Shown here in pieces: positions 10,991 to 22,210 of a stretch of DNA of 64,000 bases. Where the stretch lies: positions 10,872,790 to 10,936,789 of the forward strand of contig JABAKD010000027.1 in NCBI GenBank assembly GCA_012845835.1, written 5' to 3'. The translations under genes were made by a program, and so were the position numbers. Each line of letters begins with the position of its first letter. The stretch's first letter is position 1. The notes beneath the pieces were generated by a model, which had not been told where the DNA came from, did no database searches, and saw nothing but the letters and a program-made list of their open reading frames with translations. The stretch comes from Undaria pinnatifida (Eukaryota > Sar > Phaeophyceae > Laminariales > Alariaceae).

Positions 10991-12299
10991 TTGACCAGCC
11001 GTAAAAAGAAGATACGAAATTGCTCCTGCTTTTCACATACACACATCGACAAGGCCTGCAGCCTCATACATGGGCGACTAAAATACGTCCAGCGTGTGTC
11101 AGTTCCCAAACTGCTGAACACGCGCGAATGACCTCCCGTAAAAATCGCGAAGCAGTGTATTAACAACCAGGTATATTTCACAAACACCGTATCACAAATG
11201 AAACATAGATCTCATGTACCACGCAGCTTGCAAAGTTGAGTTTCAACTATTCAATCGGTCGTACTCACAGCTGACGTTTTCTAATTTTTTATCGAAACTG
11301 CCTGTTGTGCTCGCGAATGCAACAACTGCTGTCCTCACAAGTCCTCACTTGTGTTGAAGCGACTGTTCGTGACTCTCCACGTGGTTCCGGCTCAGTTGCT
11401 CTAAATTGTGTCCAAAATCGGGCTTGCACTTCTTGCACACCCAGTTGCCGCCGCTGGTCTTCGCGGCGATTTTTCCGACAGGCGAACGTGCTCTGCTCGC
11501 ATGCGAAAGGCGTGCAGGGACCAACAGGGACGCGGAGTAACTTAGTTGGTTCGCATTCCGTGCACGTTTTTTAGGCGATATTAATCATGCGGATACGGCT
11601 TTTGGTATTGCTACTCAGCTTCTGCTGCTGCTGCTGCTGCTGCAGCCAAGGCTAGGTTTCTGCTACTGCTGATGGTTTCGTGAGTTTTTGGGGAGGAGGC
11701 AGTAGCACGACACACACTGACTGCTCGATGGTGAGCACTTTTAAATATGATAAACTAGAGTTTTGTCTTTCCAGTGCTTGCCGCTGCTGCTGCTGCTGCT
11801 GCGAGGTACACGATACCCTCTAATATCACACTACAGCCCTCATGCCTCCCCACTCACTCTCTGTGCTGTGCCGAGCACTCATGCTCAATGGCCCGGCCCT
11901 CGTTTATTCCTGAACCGTCACCGAAGTTGGCCCCGCAGCAGCAGAGGAAGTCTTGGCCATCGGCTGCCTTTCCGCAGACGCTTTGTAGCCAAGCTGTTAT
12001 GTCGAAGGAGGGTTGCAGCAGGGGCGCCTTTACCGTTGAGGCTGTACTCATTGTGCCTACTCTCTCTTGCTCTGTCCCTTTTCCTTGTTGCTCTGCGCTG
12101 TGCGTAGCTGGTACGCAGGCTGCTGCTGCGCGACCAGGGGGCTGCCTGTCTGCTCTATAGTACCCCCCCTGACCTTTTATTGTATAGTATTTAGAATGGA
12201 GGTTGTTTGCCCAGGAAACTATGTGGCGTAATGGGGGGGGGATGGGGTCTTCCTACCCTCTGGAAGGGCGAAAATAAGTTTTGGTACGTAGGTGTGGCG
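10991..12299. other. Unassigned stretch with repeat A fragment and CTG runs
   Basis: A short minus fragment of repeat A (CACGCAGCTTGCAAAG then ACTCACAGCTG) lies at 11217-11285. CTG microsatellites lie at 11622-11643 and 11782-11803. Plus frames at 11763-12160 are leucine- or alanine-rich because of the CTG run and have no recognisable domain. Confidence 0.55.
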
Positions 12300-12965
12300 A
12301 AAATGTATCTTTGTGTTCGTGCCTACCCGCCGTCTGCATGATCGCCTTACAACCTCCTCTGCCAATCGAGATAGCATATATATGCCTGACGAAGTAACGT
12401 AATTGAGCGTGGCCACATCACGCGTTTCTGTCAAACCACTCAAGATTTGCACTTCTCCCCCTCGTGTTCAATGATGGTGACATTGCATGGCCACATAATC
12501 TCTCTTCCTGTATTTGTATCGGTAATATGTATTTCTGTCTTAGAACTGGTGACCTCACAGCCCCACATCGACACGGTCAAAATCTCGGGCCTATAATCGT
12601 ACAATAGATAATAATCACGTGAACAGGAAGTTCAGGCAGATATGTTAAAATTGCTGTAGACCACACCACCAACCTGTTACGTCGGGTATTTCGTACCTAC
12701 CGTCTGCATGATCGCCTCCCAACCTCTGCAAAACGAAGTGTGGTAGCGAAGTAACGAAATTGAGCGGGGGTGCGTCAAGCGTTCCTTCAAAACGCTGACG
12801 GTTTGCACTTCTCCCTCTCGTGCTCAATGGTGATGACATTGCATGACCACATCGCCTCGCTCGATGCATTTTGCAATATGTATAGTCTAGTCGAGTCTAT
12901 CTGTCTTACAATTAGCGACCTCAGAGCCTCACATCGGCACGGTAAGATCATGGTAACTACGTGGT
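12300..12965 (+). repeat. Dispersed repeat B, two units in tandem
   Basis: Unit one (about 12300-12644) and unit two (about 12645-12965) both run through GTCTGCATGATCGCC, GAAGTAACG-AATTGAGCG, a CTCGTG-TCAATG-TGA block and GACCTCA-AGCC-CACATCG. The second unit is more diverged from the 9598 copy than the first. Confidence 0.85.
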
Positions 12966-13420
12966 TGCACTTATCGATTGAAATGTTCTATCTTGCGATC
13001 CATGTACAATATCACGCCACGAAGCTGAAACACATTGTATGCCACACCTAAAAATTGTTTTGTATACCACACCTAACATCGAATCTGCTGTAAAAAAGTA
13101 AGAGAAGAAGAGAGATCACTTCGGAGCAGATCGACGTCCACCGCATGTTCCATCATGAATCGATGGCAAAAAACCCGAGCATCAGACCTGGACTGGACCT
13201 CCGCTGGCCTGGCACATAAACTGGGAGTACACAAAATCTTGCGTACAAACCTGGTCAGGAGACGCAGGTAGCCCACACCAACAGCTAACTCACACTATTC
13301 CACTTATTGTTTCATGCATACTGCATTCTACAGATGTCTGGTTTTGTCCCCCTCACGCGGGTTGTTCAGTTTCCGTGCGCAAGACAAGGCTGGGCGTCTT
13401 AGTCCTGCTGACGCTGGCAT
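12966..13420. other. Unassigned stretch
   Basis: No recognisable gene or shared repeat, apart from a duplicated short word TGTATNCCACACCTAA at about 13036-13077. Confidence 0.5.
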
Positions 13421-13423
13421 TAA

Positions 13424-13560
13424 CAGGGGTGTCACCGACCTGTATCCTTCCCGAGACTACACCCCCCGAAATACGCGCGATCGAAGGATCACACGCAGCC
13501 TGCAAAGCTGAGTTCTGATGAAAAATACATTTCGGGCGATCTCACAGCTGAATGAAGTAT
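13424..13560 (-). repeat. Dispersed repeat A, truncated minus copy
   Basis: On the minus strand this reads CAGCTGTGAGATCG, then the GTGTGATCCTTCGATCGCGC block, then GATACAGGTCGGTGACACCC. It is a diverged version of the terminal third of the family. Confidence 0.75.
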
Positions 13561-13599
13561 ATTTTTCATTTTGTTAAATATTAAACGATACCAGGCAGG

Positions 13600-15125
13600 T
13601 GACTTAAACTGATGCATTTACTTCTACAATGTCCGATTTGTCACCTTAATTGATTTATAGTTCCCGCGCACATATTGAGTTGTCCCGCCCGTGCCCCCCC
13701 CCTCCACCCCCCTCCCCCCTCGATCCCTCATGTCCAAACGCCCCGTTTAAAATCAAAATCTGCCAGAGTAGTAAACCCTACGTCGTACCAGTCAGCTGAT
13801 ATCACCTCATTTTAATTCTAGCCATCCATGCTGTAGCTCCGATTCATCTCCGCCCTCAGCCACCGAATCCCCTATCCCCCGCTCCCTCTTGCTCAAACGC
13901 CCCACCTATAATCGAAATCTGCCAGAGTAGTAAACACTACTAGGCAGTTGATATCATCTCGTTATATTGCTTGCCTTTCATGCCGTAGCTCCAATTCATC
14001 CGCCCCCCTCCCCCCCTCCCAACGCCCCTCCTGTCCCACCACCCGCAGCATCGCCTAGACCTAGCACCACGCCTATAGGAACCAATTACATCTATGTGAC
14101 CGAAGCTGTTGGAATCCCCTGCCCCCTCTCCCCCAACCCCCCCACCCCTTCAAACACTCCGCCTTCTCTTCGCTGGTTTTTAGACTTACATGATATACAT
14201 GATAAACTGATGTATTCCTTCCACAACCGTAATATTTTTACCCAAAAAATATTTGTAGTTCCCGCGCACAGATTAAGTTGCCTCGCCGCCCCCCCCCCCC
14301 CCGCTCCCTCTTGTTCAAACCCAGGCCTTCACGCCGTTAAAATCCCCGTGCTCCCCTCACAGGTTACACGGCATACAGGATACTCTTTATAAACTGATGC
14401 AATTATTTCCACAGCTTTCAGATTATGTCCCCCTCAACAACGGGTTTATTAATTTTCGCGCACAGACTAACTTACATCACCCTGTTGACCCTGATGAGCC
14501 ACACTGTAGTTCCAAGGGGATTCGCCGACCTATATCCTTAATAAGGACACACTCCCAGCAATACGCGTGATCGGAGTATCACGTACAGCTTGCAAAGAAG
14601 AGTATCGACAAAGTCTTCGCTCTTACAGCTGGAGTATTTTTATTTTTATAATTTTTTGAACGGTTTACAGGATATACATTATATACTGATCATGCGTTCC
14701 TCCCACAACCGTTAGATTTGTCCCCTTCAAGGGTTTATAGCTGCTGCACAGGTTGAGTTGCTGCTCTCCCCCCCTACTCTCCCTCCCACGCCCGCCCCCG
14801 GTCCCCACGATTTAAATAATCTCCGCCCTACCCTCACCGGATATTGGACTTACAGGATCGAGTTGATAAACTGATGCCTTTCCTTCCACAGCTGTCAGAT
14901 TTTGTCCCCCTCGGAAGCGGGTTGTATAGTTTCTGCGCACAGATTGATTAACATCACTCTGTTGATCCTGGTAGAAGCTATATGACAGCTCCAAGGGGAG
15001 CCGCCGACCTATACCCTTGATGACGACATACACCGAGTAATACGCGAGATCGGAGTATCATACACAGCCGGCAAAGATGAGTTTCGATGAAATATTCGAT
15101 CTCGCAGCTAGATATAGTGTAATCA
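13600..15125 (-). repeat. Cluster of nested or tandem repeat A segments
   Basis: At least three minus-oriented partial copies are joined head to tail. The words TAAACTGATGCATT, TTCCCGCGCACA-ATT-AGTTG and a long C tract (near 13688, 14000, 14290, 14768) recur several times. Inside it, AATCTGCCAGAGTAGTAAAC occurs twice about 160 bp apart (13757 and 13918). The block AGCATCGCCTAGACCTAGCA near 14046 is the reverse complement of one near 60090 in the plus copy at 59590, showing that the full element extends past its G tract. Confidence 0.8.
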
Positions 15126-15134
15126 AATTTTGAT

Positions 15135-15520
15135 TATTATACAATGGCTCCGCACGGCATGCGTCGGTTAGGGAAGGGCAGCACTTCGAATTGTTCGATT
15201 CAAAACTTGGTGGAGTAGAAAAAGTCACCACACGCACAATCATAGTCTGCGCGTACAGTATGTACGGTAATTCCAAGAATTCGATATAGACTAACAAGCA
15301 TAACAATGTACTACTACTATTAGCAGCTACCGTTTTTTAAGTGAATCCGATTCCGAGCTTCATTCATCAGAGATCGATCGGATAAATCCGAGCACACGCC
15401 GACTGACCCTTTAATCTAGCGACGAAACCTGTCGAGTGCGGTTGTTATAATATGTTTACTCAATCAAGCATCCGGGGCCAGTAAGGTGACTGACCATGTC
15501 CACTGCGTGTGATTAGAGAA
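15135..15520 (+). repeat. Dispersed repeat G, first copy
   Basis: Direct copy of 21270-21690. Shared words include GGGCAGCACTTCGAA, ACAGTATGTA-GGTAAT-CCAAGA-TTCG, CCGACTGACCCTTTA and CAATCAAGCATCCGGG. No coding potential is seen. Confidence 0.85.
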
Positions 15521-16559
15521 GTTGTACATGGACCAATAGCATAATACTACAGCAGTCAGTCCAGATCTAGTCGATCGGTGCTACTCGCTTGGGTATCGTA
15601 TTATTACAGCATCAGTAATACGCTTCACTTTTTTTGTCTTTCACATCCCATTTATTGTGATGCTCTCGCACTACTCTCGCCTCCCAGTAGTATAACTTAG
15701 ATTCAGGGTCATTTAGCGGGCTCCCCTCCACCCTCCCCACTACGATACCTGACCTAATTTGTGTCTTGAGACGAATGCAGCATCTCCTTCCCTCGTCGAC
15801 TCGCGTCGATTTGTACCCACCCTCGTTGCTAGGCGATTTCAGCAGTTTAGTTTATCCATTTTTTTATATTTTTTTCTGCAAATAAACATAGCCAGCAGAA
15901 GCTCACAACCGGTGGTGGTTGTTTAACTCAAGGACCAACGCCACAGGGGGGGGGGATGGGAAGGACGACTCCTGTAACCACGGCTTGCATGTCCAGAAGC
16001 TGGAAACTAGAAGCGTGCCAAGAAAATATTACCGCTTGAAGAGATGATCAAACAGCAGTCAGCAGCAAGGAGCACGTCAAGTACGAAGGAACACAAACAT
16101 ATTTGTCAGTTACGTACCAACACGACCGCTTGCACTTGACCGGCAAACGACCACAGTAACGGAGTCAGGGACCACAGCAACAACAAAGCCCGGCCATCCA
16201 CACGCATTTCACCAAGAATCTTCTCGGGGATAAAAAAACACTTGACAATTAGATACGGGGACGAATACATGCCACCACTGGTTTTTTACGTGGATACTGT
16301 CTACTTACCACCACCTTCGCGTGGCGCAGCTTAACAACAGGAGGGAGTTGTATAACAAACTCTCGAGACCCGGGGGACGCAGCACTCGCAATGCTGCTGT
16401 GTGGCCTTTCCTGGCGCATTAACCGTAATCACTACTACCTCCTCCTCGTTTAGTCATTTGTGTGCTAGCCACGTCTATATCCACGTATTATGTATGTACA
16501 TGTACCTACCGAAATTTAATACTAATATGATCCATACCGCGGTACCATGTTTTGTTTTA
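15521..16559. other. Unassigned stretch with one shared segment
   Basis: No gene is recognised. The segment at about 15946-16012 (CCACGGCTTG...TCCAGAAGCTGGAAA) recurs at 53570-53621 in front of a 25-base poly-A. A short block around 15783-15835 (TCGTCGACTCGCGT) recurs near 44188. Confidence 0.5.
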
Positions 16560-17440
16560 CAATAATAGCATTGTTTGTTTTGGGACAAAAAAATGACCCC
16601 AATTTGGAAGTAATGTCTTGCCAAGTTATGTTTTATCAACGTCTTCACACATCAAGATCCGAAGAATAATTGAAGAGTACCGTTCAAAATACAATTTTTG
16701 CGCGCTTCTCGGTTGGACGGAGGCCTTCGAGCAAAGAGATTTGACCGAGAAATGCTACAGCACTGCTCACTGAGCTATACTTAATCACTTGACTCAGTAG
16801 CTCAGTGGGTAGTGCTACCGCAAATATTTGTTAAACTACAAAAGTACCCATTCATAACGTCAGCGCGCACGCTTGAAAAGACAAATACAGGCGTTGAGAA
16901 TCCAACTCACGGCATATAGCACTACCCACGGTCACTTGACTCAGTAACAATCACAGTGAGTGGGTTATGCAAACACCAACCAAACATTTTTTTGAGGTCG
17001 TTAATGTATTGTCACCGACTTCGTAAGAGCAATCACCGGAGCTATCCCATCTGCACGTACTACAATGTGCAGTACCCAGGTGAACCCTAACCACTATCAT
17101 AACCATTCAAAACTTCTCCAGCGCGCACGTTCCTGAATACTAAACATGATCTGGATGAGAATCGTACTCACGACACATCTTTCGTTGGACATATAGCACT
17201 ATACCCACTAAGCCGAAAGGAAACGACACACAGCAATAGTAGCCACGATAGGGCAAGCGCTTGGGGGCGGCCGTGAAAAAGCATCGTCATGAAGAAATTT
17301 AGATGCCAATATGAGAATGACGCCAATTTGGAAATGTTGTCCCATATTTTTTCGTTCAAGCTCTACATATGCAAAGACCAAAGAATATCTCGGGCGTATA
17401 CCGCCCAAAATACAGAAAAAGAAACGCACTTTTCGCTTGT
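16560..17440 (-). repeat. Dispersed repeat C, minus-oriented copy
   Basis: The reverse complement matches 1-660 through the GTGTGTCGTTTCCTTTCGGC block, the tRNA-like modules and the GGGCGGCCGTG block. Extra tRNA-like words lie at 16735-16785 on the minus strand (TAGCTCAGTGAGCAGTGCTG) and at 16793-16825 on the plus strand (TAGCTCAGTGGGTAGTGCTA). Small frames here are translations of the repeat. Confidence 0.8.
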
Positions 17441-17765
17441 CTTGCTCAGCGTCTATCCGCGTTCAAGTCGATGTGTGGAACGGATGGGGCAGGGCGAGGG
17501 GCGTTGGAGACGCCTCCCGTAGACGGCGCTCGAGCGAAGCTTTTTCACCGGGAATTCCAGTTCCAAGAATCGCATATTCCACCTGCAGACGATATTTGCG
17601 TACTAAGGTCGCGCAATAAAATTGTTTTGAGTCTAATTACATCAGCTTGATGTGCAGACCAAGCGCGCTCAAAATGAGGATCATTTGAACAGCACCAAAC
17701 GCAACAATATAACAAGACGAATTAGAGCGATCTACTACTGGCATAACACGCGTTCTTCTGGACGT
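17430..17765 (+). repeat. Dispersed repeat H (extension of C), first copy
   Basis: The part at 17575-17765 is read again directly at 20095-20285 (CTGCAGACGA, GTGCAGACCAAGC, GCGATCTACTACTGG). The part at 17430-17570 (GGGCAGGGCGAGGGGCG) recurs near 20640 and 20965. Likely one end of the same composite element as repeat C. Confidence 0.75.
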
Positions 17766-18160
17766 ATCATGTTCGTCTTGCAGCCTTTCTAATCTTCTTG
17801 CAAGACATCCTTCACAACTACTCGCGATTTCCTGTTTTATATTTGCTCAAGCCCAGCATATGTCAATCAAAACAACCGCCATTTTGCTAGTTTTATGCAT
17901 GGTAGGTCGCGCAAAAAACCTTGGCCTGCTGTATCAAAGCCTACTAACTAAGCTCACAAATATTTACGCGGTCGCAACTCGGCTGGTCATTGGCATCATA
18001 TACGTTATCTGGAGATTATATAATTCGTTTTTGTAGGGTGTCCGCCTGGAATTCTACTTTTAAAATGAAGCTGTCTCGCCGCCTTGTTTTCGGGCCGTAG
18101 GAAACCTTTCGCAGATGTCGTGGTATATACATACGTGTAGGAAAAGCACGTCATTGCTCA
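17766..18160. other. Unassigned stretch
   Basis: AT-rich, no recognisable gene or shared repeat. Confidence 0.5.
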
Positions 18161-18837
18161 GGCCATTTCTTATGCAGTCGGATTCCGCCAATCGAAAACG
18201 GCCCTTTTCGACTGGACTTTTTTTCTACTGGATTCTTCTGGTCCTTCTTCTTATCGTCAGTCGAGTCGATTTTACAGTTTTTTTGCTCTACCTAGAGGCG
18301 GTTGATGTGGGGGAGTACTGCTGTACAGCAGTGGAAATCGGTTGGCAGCTCTGTGCATCGCGCTTTCTCCACAAACAACGGTTCCGCGAACCCTCGTCCC
18401 AGCGAGTTGGTGGCTTTGGGCTTAGCCGAAAGCCGCCAAAGCTACGTTCGTGGAGTTGCACTCAGCGGGGAGCCGCCGAAGCTACAGCAGCCGCAGCCGT
18501 TGTTGGCAGCATGGGATCGAGACCGCGCGATGCTGCCGTCGTGTGCTATAAGGTGCTGGCGAGCTAAACCAGGAATGCGCCACGCTGACTTGCAACAGCT
18601 GGGATAGCCAAGCCAGCGTCAGCGCCTTTGATGATACTGCAGTGTGGTACTTGGGTTGAATGTGTGGCCGTGTGGCCGTGTAGGTGTGTGTTTGGTGGTG
18701 GGGTAAGCGATACGATCGGTTCAAAAAACACGTGTAAAACTTTTCCGACTGAGTTTTTCGACTGGAGGAAGCCCGATATGGCTTCAGTCAAAAAAAGCCG
18801 TTTTCGACAGACAAATCGGACTGCATAAGAAATGACC
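18161..18837. mobile_element. Short DNA transposon (MITE-like) with terminal inverted repeats
   Basis: The left end GGCCATTTCTTATGCAGTC and the reverse complement of the right end, GGTCATTTCTTATGCAGTC, differ at one base. Similarity continues inward through a CGAAAACGGC block. Both ends are bordered by TCA (18158-18160 and 18838-18840), a possible 3-bp target duplication. The 677-bp interior has no transposase. A 3-bp duplication and GG-starting ends are compatible with PIF/Harbinger-type non-autonomous elements, but TCA is not the usual TWA target, so the superfamily is a guess. Confidence 0.75.
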
Positions 18838-20059
18838 TCACGCTTTAATTGTTTATTTCTTTTTGTAGGTTGTCCATCGTTGTTGTACGTTGTTGTTGGC
18901 GCGTACCCATTAATTATTTTTCATCACGTATTATTCTTTTACTAGTGGTACTCCCGAAATGTGCCTGTTGCCGGCCGGTATGGCGGAAAAAACAAATTGG
19001 TGCTGTATCCTCTGTATCAAGTACCAGGTACTATTTTAATAACAAAACAAAACCAGTGGGAGGCCGGTATTGTAGAAGCAAAAAAAAAGGTTCATCTCCC
19101 ACAGGACGCAAAAAGACTCCCACGTACGGAATGGCCCAACAACCCACCATGGACGACGCAGTGCACCCTACACCCACCCACCGACAAAACCTTTACTACA
19201 TCAGCAGTACAGCAGTCAGCAGTACGTACATCATAATAACAGCAGTGCAGCAGTACGTACAGCAGTACACCCGGTACGCGGGGCGCAGTTAGTTGGTTGG
19301 TTCTTGCGGACCTTGTATGAAACAGGAAACAGACGGGGGGGGGGGGGTTATTTTTTGACGATACTCGGCCATCTCGGGGAGCGGGCGAGCCGCCGTCCTC
19401 CACCCACCCACCACCCACCATGCACCCATAAACCTACCCAGTACAGCAGTACAGCAATGCAGCGGTACGTGGAGCAATACACCTGAAGCAGTACGTAGAG
19501 CATACACCTGACAGGCGAGCAGCAGCCGATTTGTTGGTTACAATGCTCTCGGGCTGGGCGGCATTCGCCATTGTTAGGCCAAGCGAAAAGCGCTCGCATT
19601 GCCGATTCTGCGCACGGCGAGCGGCGACGGCTGGACGCTGCTGTGATTGATCCTGGTGTTATTGTGCTTGCTGTTGACGCAGGCGCGCTTGTGGTCTCGT
19701 GTCCATGGCTTTGTCCATGGCTCCAGTGGCCAAAAAGCAATTCGAAAGTTTAATATAGTTGCAGTTCGAAAAAAAAAAATAGCAGGCAGCGACGATGAAA
19801 AAGCGGAAGGGGGCAAGCGAGCCGTCCCCGGGAGGGCGATTTCCACGCTCCCCCCTCGCCGAGGTGGGGCACCGACGCCTGTTCTTCCGCCGGCATGTCG
19901 TAGTGCTGCGGTGCGGATGGGACGTGTCAGCACCGCGAGGCCGGCCGAGGCCGAGTGGAGCTCGGGAGTCGCCGCTTTTTGGGGAGGGGTGTTTTAACCA
20001 AGATTTTTCAAAGATCCAAAAAAACGTCACGACCACCTTAGCGTATTATATAATAAGGA
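18838..20059. other. Unassigned stretch with CAGTA-rich segments
   Basis: Two related CAGTA-rich segments lie at about 19200-19275 and 19438-19510 (AGTACAGCAGTA words), each preceded by a CCCACC-rich stretch. A G run lies at 19336-19348. Frames on both strands at 19570-20036 are long but overlapping, with no recognised domain. Confidence 0.5.
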
Positions 20060-20290
20060 TGTTCGTGTTCAGCCGAAGTTGTTCACATTCTTCCCAATTC
20101 CTTCTGCAGACGAAATTTGCGTAATGAGGTCGCCCAAAACAACGATTTTGAGCCTACATCACGTTGACGTGCAGACCAAGCACGCTTGAAACGAGGACCA
20201 CTTCAACAGTACCAAACACAATAAAATATGAGACGATTTAGAACGATCTACTACTGGTAACATATCACGCGCTCTAACCTTGCAGTCGTC
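20060..20290 (+). repeat. Dispersed repeat H, second copy
   Basis: Direct match to 17540-17765: CTGCAGACGAAATTTGCGTA, GTGCAGACCAAGCACGC and the GATCTACTACTGGTAACA block. Confidence 0.8.
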
Positions 20291-20297
20291 AAAGCAA

Positions 20298-20470
20298 ACA
20301 AACGCTCGAGAGTATACCACCGCAAAATTCAAAACTTTAACAAACGCTTGAGCGTATACCACCGCAAAATTCAAAACTTTAACAAACGCTTGAGCGTATA
20401 CCACCGCAAAATTCAAAACTTTAACAAACGCTTAAGCGTATACCACCGCAAAATTTAAAACTATAGCAAC
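20298..20470 (-). repeat. 42-bp tandem repeat, about four units
   Basis: The unit includes GCGTATACCACCGCAAAATT and TTTAACAAACGCTT and repeats nearly perfectly at 42 bp. Because 42 is a multiple of three, the minus strand shows a 14-residue repeat with the core LNFAVVYAQAFVKV. This open frame is explained by the repeat, and I do not call it a gene. Confidence 0.9.
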
Positions 20471-20479
20471 TACCTACCG

Positions 20480-21075
20480 TTTGGAAATGATGCCAATTTT
20501 GGGAATTGTCCAGCCGCTGCAGACGTTCAGATACAACCGAAGTCACAAGATTACCTCCTCAAAAAACATTTTTTTTGCATCTTCTCCCTCGTCTCGCTCA
20601 GCATCCATCCGCGTTCACGTCGGGGTACCCGACGGATAAGGAAGGGCGAGGGGCGTTGGAGCCGGCCCTGAAGACTTTTACGTGTTTCATTTGTTCAAGC
20701 TTTGCAAACGTCAAGCGAAACAAACAAACGTTCAAGCCCTGCAGACGTCAAGCAAAACGCACGAGACTATACCAACGCAAAATTCGAAACATTAGCAACT
20801 ACCGTTTGGAAATGATGCCAATTTTGGGGATCATCCAGGCTCTGCAGACGTCAAGATAAAACCAAAATATCAACAATTCCTCTTCGACATGCGATATTTT
20901 TGCAGCTTCTCGCTTGTCTGGCTCGGTATCCGTCGGCGTTCTTGTCGAGGTGCTGCACGGATACGGCAGGGCGAGGGGCGGTTGCGCCGCCCCCAGAAGG
21001 CGGCGCTTGAACTAAGCTTCTTGACCGCGAGTTCCAGTTCCGCGAATCTCATACTGAGGACGAGACAAAAGTAAA
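20480..21075 (+). repeat. Dispersed repeats C/H, two further partial copies
   Basis: GTTTGGAAATGATGCCAATT occurs at 20480 and again at 20806. The block with GGGCGAGGGGCG follows each (20645 and 20970), the second with the AGTTCCAGTTCCGCGAATC stretch seen at 17555-17575. They look like two tandem partial copies. Confidence 0.75.
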
Positions 21076-21269
21076 CTCCTGACCGAATGCCCGAAAAATA
21101 GAATGATAATATATATTTATGTCACGTGACTCTTTCGGCCAAAAAATATACCAGTACTACGGATACCACGGGTCACTCGGAATATAAAGAAACGAGAACT
21201 ATTTTCGTATCCCAATCGCAATAACATTTTCTGCGGAGTATTATTAATTATTGAACCAGGTACCAGGTG

Positions 21270-21690
21270 TATATAAAAATGCTATTAATAGCACGTATAC
21301 GTTCTGGAACACCCTGGTAGGGCTCCGGATGGTTGCCGGCGTATCCCATGCTTCGGGTAGGGCAGGGCAGCACTTCGAAATATTCGATTCAATATCTGGT
21401 AGAGTAGAAATCTTTATTCCGCACATACATAGTCTAAGCGAACAGTATGTAAGGTAATGCCAAGAGTTCGGTATGGACTAACTATGGACTACTTGCTACC
21501 GTTTCTTGAGTGGATCTGATTCCGAACTTCTTCATCACATTTCGATCGAATAAGTCCGAGCACCCACCGACTGACCCTTTAGTCTTGCGACGAAACGTGT
21601 CGAGTTATTTTATACTGTTTTTTTTCACAATCAAGCATCCGGGACCCGCAAGGTGGCTGCCCAGGTCTGCTGCGTGTTCTCTTCGTAGCC
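21270..21690 (+). repeat. Dispersed repeat G, second copy
   Basis: Direct copy of 15135-15520, sharing GGGCAGCACTTCGAA, the CCGACTGACCCTTTAGTCT block and ATCAAGCATCCGGGA. The two copies are about 6.1 kb apart in the same orientation with repeats C/H between them. Confidence 0.85.
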
Positions 21691-22009
21691 ACGGACAGGC
21701 GCGCACTGGGCCAGCTTCTGAAGTATATACCATGCATGATTTAGTATTATCATCTAGATCCGAGCCTCCCACATCGACTGTCTGTATGATGTCTGATCGT
21801 AGAGAGACGTGCTGACGGTGTTCCAAGCGCGAAACACAGTGGTATCGCTGCCTTCGTCATTCAACGCCTCGAATGCTGTTGCAATGCCGCTGCTTGTTGC
21901 TAGTTGTAGAGCGCTCACTACTTGTAGATACAGTACACGAATACAGAGCTTACGATTTTGACAGAAAATAGTTTTTGGCTCGTGTTTTTTTAAACGACAC
22001 TAAAAACAT
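21691..22009. other. Unassigned stretch
   Basis: No recognisable gene or repeat beyond weak continuation of repeat G. Confidence 0.45.
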
Positions 22010-22210
22010 GCAATGTTTGTCTGATTCCTCATTGGCCGGGATTCATGCACAAAGTAAGCGTCACCCGAGCACGATCGCGTCACATCCCTTGATCGGAATC
22101 TATCCACACCTACCACTCCGACAACCCGGGGACGAAAACGGATATCGTCCGGGTTGATACCTCCCCGTATGGTGTGGAAGTCTCAACCCCACCGGCCGAT
22201 CTCTGATTAG
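22010..22210 (+). repeat. Dispersed repeat F, first copy
   Basis: This matches 24150-24372 directly: TTGTCTGATT, CTCATTGGCCGG, CTCCGACAACCCGGG, TTGATACCTCCCCG. The second copy lies inside the retroelement's gag region. Further diverged blocks (ACCGCCC-GC-CGGTG-GAA) near 22340 and 22540 suggest a degenerate tandem arrangement of about 190 bp continuing to 22620. Confidence 0.75.

Noticed and set aside
18115-18607. ORFs inside the TIR element
   Set aside because: They cross the inverted-repeat boundary and have no transposase motif.
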